NCBI GenBank assembly: GCA_029339505.1
Contig: JAQISU010000081.1
Coordinates: forward strand, 13,179,001-13,243,000
DNA length: 64,000 bases
From: Unio delphinus
Lineage: Eukaryota; Mollusca; Bivalvia; Unionida; Unionidae
Direction: 5' to 3'
Within the stretch, counting starts at the first letter, position 1. Each line of letters begins with the position of its first letter. A program made the translations under genes and the position numbers. Shown one piece after another: positions 57,450-64,000 of this stretch. The notes below the pieces were generated by a model. The model saw nothing but the letters and a program-made list of their open reading frames with translations. It made no database searches and had not been told where the DNA came from.

Positions 57450-57963
57450 ATGTCATATAGTCATGTTAGTGTTACTCTGACTCCTAGTCAGATTAAAAGG
57501 AAAGGGTCTAAGACTACCAGGAACTCCGTATTCATGGTACAGCGGAAACGGCCTGAGACTACCAGGTACAGTTTGCTAGCAACATTGTCAAATTTTGATT
57601 TACTCGATGCTGTCAAAGAATTAAGAATAAAAAAATTCAGGTGTTTTCATGCGAGATTAATTACCACAACATCCGAACAGCACTGCAACCAGTATCATTA
57701 ATCTCCATAACAGCACCGGACCTGGAACTCACTGGGTTGCATGCGCGATTGATCCACGTGTAATTGTTTATTTTGATTCATATGGGTTAGCGCCACTTAA
57801 ACAATGTATGCGTTATATAGACCAATTAAAAATTCCGATCTGGTACTCCACGCTACTAACACAGAAAATGACCAACCCACCAACAAGCGGCCAGCAGGTA
57901 TTAAATGTACTTAGTGCTATATCATTATCAACTAAACCAACCCATACACGAATATACGAGTAA
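57450..57963 (+). pseudogene. Core-like domain fused to an adenain-type cysteine protease, broken, catalytic Cys changed
   Basis: Starts MSYSHVSVTLTPSQIKRKG, a basic N-terminal region with an LTPSQ-type motif, then LLDAVKELRIKKFR. A frameshift near 57660-57690 leads into the protease core: INLHNSTGPGTHWVACAI (catalytic His in THW), VYFDSYGLAPL (the acidic partner) and PPTSGQQVLNVL, where the nucleophile Cys expected before GQ is Ser (AGC, 57886-57888). Adenain-like proteases mature virion proteins in adenoviruses, Polintons and adintoviruses. Ends TAA at 57961. It is next downstream of the capsid gene. Confidence 0.78.
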
Positions 57964-58005
57964 TCGCATTTTAGAGAGATCTTAAAATATAATGGTTGAT
58001 CGCAC

Positions 58006-58812
58006 ATGACAATGATTGATATTTGTGGAAGATCTCTCTCAAGCATGAAAAAACCCACCGGGGAAATACCTGCAACCAAAGATGTAAAAAAAAATAATCG
58101 AAGATGAAATATCCAAGATATTAAACCTCGCAAGTGTGGATCCAAACGAAATAGTCGTATTTCAAGACAAACAAAGGAAATTGAAAATGAGTAATGTTTC
58201 CTTGAATTATATTCTTATTAAAATGGAGTGACCGAAAATTCCCTAGCGGTGTTTGATTCCACCGGCAAGATTAAACCAGGAGTTCTTTTTCCAAATGTGA
58301 TAGATAGTATTAAGAATCGAGTAAAAACATCTGGAGACTCAGTGACCGGTACCCTCGACATGAACTCAAATAAAATAACCGCACTTGGTAATCCAACATT
58401 GGACACTGATGCTGTGACAAAAAAAAGGTAGATGTGTTAGACAATAAACTAACGACGCTGCACGCTGAGCATATAAACACAGATGATAAACTAACAGTGC
58501 TGCAAGCTGAGCATAAAACCACAGATAATAAACTAACAACTCTGCAACATGAATAAAACCACGGATGATAAAGTAACAACACTGCGAGCTGAGTATGATG
58601 TTTATGTAGGCGCGTTTGCAAACCTCCGTAGGAATTTTAGTAAAATTGATGACACCGTGGATGATTTCTTTGGTACTCCGTCGGCGATTCCAATGAAACT
58701 CTCTGACATTAAAACAACTATTGATATGATTCAACAAACACAGGACAATATCGATAGTGATTGTTTTGCTATCGCGACCCGGCTTGATAAAATCAAGATA
58801 CCACATAAATAA
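58006..58812 (+). pseudogene. Fibre/tail-fibre-like protein with coiled-coil repeats, broken
   Basis: N-terminal part IIEDEISKILNLASVDPNE; a middle part with TSGDSVTGTLDMNSNKITAL then GNPTLDTDAVTKK, a motif familiar from phage and virus fibres; then repeats of about 13-14 residues, D-x-KLT-x-LQAEH, four times (58437-58580), as in a trimeric coiled coil; and a C-terminal helix-rich end (NLRRNFSKIDDTVDDFFGTP). Frameshifts fall at A-runs near 58085 and 58428, with a stop near 58550. It is probably the receptor-binding spike by position and motif; that role is inference. Confidence 0.65.
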
Positions 58813-59743
58813 AATATCAATACAGTGTACTTGACACATCATGGATCTTTCGACTGTAGACCTCAAAATACTATTTATTAATATTACCGCTGAAGACTGA
58901 GGTATCTATACAACGAAGACACGAAACAACATCTCCCGTTGTGAGTCCCTAACCTGTCAAACAACAGTCTAGAGCCTCAGGAAGACATGTTTGGTGGATG
59001 ACGACACAACATATATATCTTAATTAAGGTATATATAACGACGACACATTTACCGTATGAACCCCAGGAATGCCATTGTAAATCCAACACTCCCGCTCGA
59101 ATAGAGTACAAATAACATATACAAATATTTACAGCTAATTACAATTATATACAAATATTTACAAATAGGACGGCACGTACAAATGATTATATAGGACAAT
59201 ACAACACATACGGTACCCTTCTCTACGTTAAACTGAAACCACTCTCCGTCATAAAAATCGTCCGAAGAGAATGTAAAACACACATTCACACTGTGGGACG
59301 GAAAGTGGTTTTCAGTTGAACTTCGATCATGGTTTGGAGTCCCAGTAGAAAAACCTGCTATATACTATATAAGATAACTTATGCACGGAAATCAACAAGA
59401 GTTTGTGATTTGTAGTTTCGTTTTTACTTAATTTTGATTATTGACAAAATCTAAACAAGGTAAGTTACCTGACAGAAGTATTAAAACAAAAAATACTGCT
59501 GTTGTAAATACTTAACTGTTTGACTCGTTTTCTGACAGAATAAAAGAATAATAGATCAGAGATAAAATTAAATATAATTGTGATTATTCCCATGAGATCA
59601 TATAGGCATTTACGTAACAGCAGAGATAATTCTTATCAATGACATTTAACACTATTATGCATACACATTACTAAAAGAGTTATTTCCCTTGGGTAAGAGG
59701 GTTATACACAAAAAATGGAATTCAGATGTATGTAGACTGAATT
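58813..59743. other. Region between fibre-like gene and HNH relic
   Basis: No convincing gene. Contains an imperfect inverted repeat (arms 59221-59250 and 59297-59325) and two direct copies of ATACAAATATTTACA at about 59117 and 59150. Confidence 0.5.
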
Positions 59744-60210
59744 TTATTTCCAAATAGCTTTAAAAGCACGGAGTTTTGTATTCTCTGCAACACGTCGAAC
59801 CAAAGGTCGGCAAATATCAAAATATTTGCCAGCTTCATTCATTCATTGAAATATTCTTTCTTCAACCATCTCCGTTATTGATTTTACAGGTTTCTTTTCA
59901 ACTGTTTTAGAAGAACCAGTTTTTCTAAATATATTCTCACTTTGAGTGATAGATCGTTAATTACTTAAAGAATTATCAGCTTTTATACAATTAATATGGT
60001 CAATCACAAGACCATCCGGGATTTATCCAATAAACACTTCGAAGATAAACCTATGATTAAGATACCTTTTTCCTCCACAATTAAATGAGATACCCAGTAT
60101 TATCGACAACTCTACTGTTTTCTTTTCTTCACTTTGCGGTTTCTGACTACACCATCACGTGATGCTTCATAGTTGATGATCGTCGGGTTTGGTTGAAATT
60201 CTTGGCTCAT
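59744..60210 (-). pseudogene. NUMOD4-HNH-NUMOD1-type endonuclease relic
   Basis: Minus-strand: N-terminal YEASRDGVVRNRKVKKR (NUMOD4-like), YLNHRFIFEVFIG, then after a TAA the HNH core IPDGLVIDHINCIKADNSLS followed by a TAA and RSITQSENIFRK, then after a TGA a NUMOD1-like MNEAGKYFDICRPLVRR. These DNA-binding nucleases are typical homing endonucleases of phages and large DNA viruses. Three stops and at least one frameshift make it dead. It lies about 0.9 kb past the fibre-like gene on the opposite strand and may belong to the viral element. Confidence 0.75.
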
Positions 60211-60225
60211 TTTTATAAATGTATA

Positions 60226-60426
60226 TTATTTGTCTAAATAATAATTTGGTTCAATTATTATATTTGAAAATCTAGTAATATAGTCCTGGGGTGTTCTTAT
60301 AATTGTATCATTGATGCTGTCAGGTACAGAGTCTTTGATTCGTTTATCATAATAGCGCTTAAGCACCAAGTATAGTTTACTACCACATTGGAGACACAGC
60401 TGTGTTTTTTCCTCGTACTCCAACAA
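60226..60426 (-). pseudogene. Unrecognised ORF just upstream of the HNH relic
   Basis: A 66-codon frame ending 15 bases before the HNH start, with LCLQCGSKLYLVLKRYY and IRTPQDYITRFSNIIIEP. The composition looks coding, but no family is recognised. The frame closes upstream at a TAG near 60450, so it may be a fragment of a longer viral protein. Confidence 0.4.
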
Positions 60427-60449
60427 TGCATCATATACAAGATAATGGA

Positions 60450-60860
60450 TCTAAGCTTACTCATTGCACACTCTGTGAATGATATCCACAGAATTCGTTT
60501 CTGCGTTTGTTACAAACGGTTACTGATCCATTATATATAAATTCTTTATTTAAAGGCATACAACCTAAGTAAAAACGAATGAAATTATATATTTATTTTT
60601 TCAGTTCACGATTACTTAATTAGATGAATAATTACGATTCAGGCTGTTTCTGAGGCCGAAATCAGGCTAGTATCGGAAATTTTGTGATAAAAAACGCGAT
60701 TCTGAATTATTGTCTGCAGACAAAAATTCGCTGTTTGCCACGCCTATATTCATGTAATATCTGTGTTGACCTCTCCCGATGATTAAGAATTTTAGCCATG
60801 TGCAAACGTGTTTACAAAAATAATGGCGTGTTCACAACAAGATCGAAAACCAAAACTTAG
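60450..60860. other. AT-rich spacer
   Basis: No feature recognised apart from a short ATG-started frame at 60823 that runs into the next exon in the wrong phase. Confidence 0.4.
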
Positions 60861-61010
60861 ATTCTGAAAGGAGGGGGAAAAAAGCTCTTTGGGCAAATTA
60901 TGGCAGCACACGCATAAGTATTGGTGACCAGCATGAACGATGGAATAAAAAGAAGTCCACTTTGAGCCTGGAAACTAATCCAGAGGTCGCCAAATTCTTG
61001 CTGGATACTG
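60861..61010 (+). pseudogene. Exon of an uncharacterised multi-exon gene, part 1
   Basis: Between an AG (60859-60860) and a GTGAGT donor (61011), one frame encodes RGKKALWANYGS, RISIGDQHERWNKKKS and NPEVAKFLLDT. The pattern 'R-x-I-G-x-x-x-x-RW ... A-x-FLLD' is familiar to me from uncharacterised invertebrate proteins, often transposon-like or with P2X7-like ends. The neighbouring exons 61460-61610 and 63361-63527 on the same strand probably belong to it. Confidence 0.5.
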
Positions 61011-61459
61011 GTGAGTCTCAATTTTGCAATGAATAGTTAAGTTTTTATACCGCTATTTTATATCTGTATTGTTAAGTCATTATCAAAACTCTTAAAATAA
61101 CATATTTTATATAAACTGGCATTATTCCATTAGCGTGAAATAAAATGCCACAGCCCTGCAACAATATCGCTCAAAACCGCATGTACGTACACCACTGCTG
61201 CTATTTTTGAGGCCATCAAAAGGGCATTAATGATCATCATTTTCGCTCGCAACCATACGACTTTATTTGGAGGCAAGCAGTCACTTCTGTTTTTTTTTTT
61301 TGTTTTCAAATATAATTTTTTTTTATATATAATGTAAATGGTGATGGCTGTAAATGAAAGTAATGCAATACAGTTAAGTATATATTATGCATACTATTAT
61401 TTGTAAAGTATATAATATTATTGTCTAATAAAACATTTATTTTCCCTTGCTATATTAGG

Positions 61460-61610
61460 TAATGAATTGAATGGCAGTGCAAGGAAAACATCAGAAAAAT
61501 GTCACAGAAGACATGGCCACAACTTCTACACCTGGGCCAACAATTCATAGGATACAAATTCCTGCTGTATCTGATATAACCACATCATAATCAGATATGG
61601 CATCTGTGTA
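61460..61610 (+). pseudogene. Exon of the same gene, part 2 (frame broken)
   Basis: Starts after TTAG, ends at GTAAGT. Two frames share it (ELNGSARKTSEKCH, then VTEDMATTSTPGPTIH), and a stop follows TTS. A frameshift lies near 61500. Confidence 0.35.
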
Positions 61611-63360
61611 AGTATTACTACATTTTTTAAACATTTTATGTATATTTACTTGTTTACAAATATTTTGGTAGATGCACATCTAAGGATTTACTTGGAAATG
61701 TATCATTCTATATTAGTTTAATATTTTGCAGTTGGTAAAGATTGTACATTTTGTTAAAATCTGGTTTGTTTTATTTAGAATAATATTTTTGTTGTAAATT
61801 GTTTGTTGGCATATGTCTATTTTTTGTTATTGATCTGTTCCTCATCATGCTGTATGTATTTTAGTTAAAGGGCCTCAAGGGAGAATAGTCTTTGACTAAA
61901 TTAGTCACCCCTTTAAATAAGTTATTATTATTATTTCTTGAAACATTATCATTCAGGTCATAATAACCAAGATAAATGATCATTTCTTTTGATACAAAAC
62001 TAAACATTCCCAAGTTCAACATTAGTATTTACACATTTCAAAATTTTATTTTAAGGGATTCAGTCTTGTCTGAAGTTGATGGAAAAGTCTAAAAGTTTTA
62101 TCAACCCATTTGAGAAAGTATACTAACAAAAAAATTTGTGATACATAAATAAAAGAGAATATTTGAGTTAAGTATCTTAAAAAAAAACAATCATTATGAT
62201 ACATGCATGATATATGTAACTAAACTAAAAGTAATGTATAGTATTGTATTGGTATTTGTGGATGGTATTTGTGTATGAAATAGAAAGTTGCTCCCACAAA
62301 AGCTTTCTTTTCTGTGTATTATCAAAAAACTAAAAATCGTGTATTTACAATATATCTTAAATATAGTATCAATGCATAATTGAAATAATGAAGATATACT
62401 GGTTATCACAGAAAGAAAATGAATACATTGTATTATAAATACAAACCACACTGAGGCCATAGTTATGGTTTGTCCATTTAATACACATGGAGAGGGCAAG
62501 GGGGTTTACCCAAATGCATATGCTTGTGTATGGTGGTGGGTGGTCTACTGATAATATACGTACACATATACCTCGATAGTAATTTGTCTAATATGTAACC
62601 TGCTTGACTGGGTTCAGTTGGTGTTTGAGTTTTAGTGGACAATAGACAAACTTTTTAAAGTCATGCTGCTTATTTCTTTGATGCAGCCAGACATTCAACA
62701 TTGGTGGATTATGTTATATTAAATACATATTATTGTTAATCCTTGATCTTTTCTGTGTGGATTAAATATTGGTTGTTCTACAGAATGGGGAGGGCAATCG
62801 CATGTATGCAGATGGTGTGTGTGTAAATAAAAAGTATGCATGTGTACAGGGAGGGAGGGATCAAGCTTTGCCCAATTTTTGCACACATGTCCATAGTTGG
62901 AATCAGATTTTGTTTCTGGACTTTTTACTTGTTTGCTTGCAATCTAATTCACACCGGTCTGAGCTATACACATACAGGTGAACAATTGCAAAAGTAGGAT
63001 AAATTGGGGATGGAAGTAAAAAGTGGCCAGGAGGAAAATGATGGGTCAGAAGAAGGAAAAACTCCCACTTTTACCCTTATGCCGAATGATGTTTCTAGCA
63101 CACCTAAGTGTATATCTAATCAAATCTCTTGGAAATAGATGTATTTCAATGTATTCAAAATTAGTCCACAAATGCGCTCCCTACCCCCAGGTGAGAAGGA
63201 AAAAAAATAGTATGGGTGGAATGAGTTGATTATTCTCTGCCTGTATAATGCTACTGTACATTGGCATTTTCATCGAAACAGATTAATGGGGATTTATAAA
63301 TGTTAATAGTTCTCTGCATCTGAATCAATTTATTTATTTAGTCATTTTACTTTGTTTCAG
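61611..63360. other. Intron-like AT-rich stretch
   Basis: No exon, element or RNA gene recognised between parts 2 and 3; several short frames look like chance. Confidence 0.4.
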
Positions 63361-63528
63361 AAGTACAGCAGAATTGGAGAATTTCCAGAAGTTTGATTTT
63401 ATTGTATGCCTCCAAAAGACATTCATATAAGCCATCAGCTTTCAGAGCTAGGAATCTGTTGGCAGCTCTTGATTATAACAATCATATTGACAGAGATGTG
63501 ATTGTAAACACAGATGGAGCAATAAGGT
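63361..63528 (+). pseudogene. Exon of the same gene, part 3
   Basis: CAG acceptor at 63358-63360, GTAATA donor at about 63528. Frame one gives ELENFQKFDFIVCLQK; after a one-base shift it reads HSYKPSAFRARNLLAALDYN and DRDVIVNTDGAIR. The 'SYKPS-x-x-R-x-R-x-LLAALD-x-N' signature is shared with uncharacterised invertebrate proteins. Confidence 0.5.
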
Positions 63529-63884
63529 AATAAACTTTGTTCTTGTTAACGTAATAATTCATCTTTGTTAAAATATTAATGCTTTACCTGAAAGTTGATA
63601 AACCATCTGTTTGTGGTACAATTTTATCTTTTACAGAAGACATTTTTTAAAATAAATTTCAAAAACCAATTTTGGTTAGAATTAGTCTAATGTAATTTGA
63701 AAATTCTGTAATGAATATAAACATTTTTATGATATATGGATAAGGTACAGATTTGCTATTTGGACATTTTCATCTTTAGCAAAATGATTTGTTACATGTA
63801 ATTTTATGCAGTTTTTTTGGACTTTTGAGAATTAAAAAAATATAAAATGACATTTTCAGTGAAATGTTTGCATTTTCTTGTCAG

Positions 63885-64000
63885 ATACCAAAGGTCATTC
63901 AACAAAAAAGTGAGAGATGGTCTGCATACCCAAAGAAAGCTGATCAACAGTACCTGTATATTCCAGAAAAAAATATGAAAATATTGAAATGAGGTTAGAT
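63885..64000 (+). pseudogene. Last visible exon of the same gene, part 4 (runs to window end)
   Basis: After GTCAG, YQRSFNKK continues in phase from the previous exon, then shifts frame into WSAYPKKADQQYLYIPEKN. The order fits the same family C-terminus. The window ends here. Confidence 0.45.

Noticed and set aside
40845..60430. A currently active virus or Polinton
   Set aside because: Every viral frame has stops or shifts, later SINE, LINE and DNA elements are inserted, and no polymerase or integrase is seen.

Overview
The window is AT-rich, intron-bearing, repeat-laden animal DNA. GT-AG splice sites, tRNA-derived SINEs, several LINE clades, long microsatellites and a DUOXA gene all point to a metazoan. 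The SINE types and the invertebrate-style endogenous viral genes suggest a lophotrochozoan, most likely a mollusc; this is inference, because no species marker is present. Most open frames here belong to mobile or viral elements, and many short ones are microsatellite translations.

Region 1 (about 2.1-15.1 kb, + strand) holds the one clearly recognisable host gene, a dual oxidase maturation factor (DUOXA). Eight exons with canonical splice sites and compatible phases run from 2150 to 12511, and one or more C-terminal exons follow before about 14700. The first coding exon carries an in-frame TGA at codon 55, exactly where the family has an arginine. The introns hold an L2/CR1-like LINE, a SINE, a LINE 3' fragment and long AT, GA and CT microsatellites.

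Region 2 (about 15-31.5 kb) is repeat-dominated: SINEs, an RTE-like LINE remnant (minus), two minisatellites (67-68 bp and 31 bp units), two copies of an L1/Tx1-like LINE on the minus strand, and an LTR followed by a primer-binding site.

Region 3 (about 31.5-46 kb) is mostly featureless on the left. It has a spliced-looking minus-strand exon (37.4-37.7 kb) and, at 45.5-45.7 kb, a minus-strand exon that resembles the start of a Pcf11-type CID domain. A 40-bp minisatellite and a tandem repeat of about 460 bp lie between them. The first endogenous virus-like block (40.8-44.16 kb) contains a packaging ATPase on the minus strand, split by a SINE, and zinc-ribbon/phospholipase-like, minor virion and major capsid genes on the plus strand.

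Region 4 (about 46-60.5 kb) has a large 26-bp satellite array, dispersed repeats of about 1 kb, and a second, diverged virus-like block (51.5-58.8 kb). That block continues through capsid, protease and fibre-like genes. It is interrupted by a DNA transposon and by an L2-like LINE plus other debris. An HNH (NUMOD-type) endonuclease relic lies at 59.7-60.2 kb on the minus strand. All viral genes carry stops or frameshifts. The two blocks are too diverged to be a recent duplication. Together they show the gene order of a Polinton/adintovirus-like element, but no DNA polymerase B or integrase is visible here.

Region 5 (60.5-64 kb) is AT-rich, with degenerate exons of an uncharacterised multi-exon gene or transposon-derived protein.
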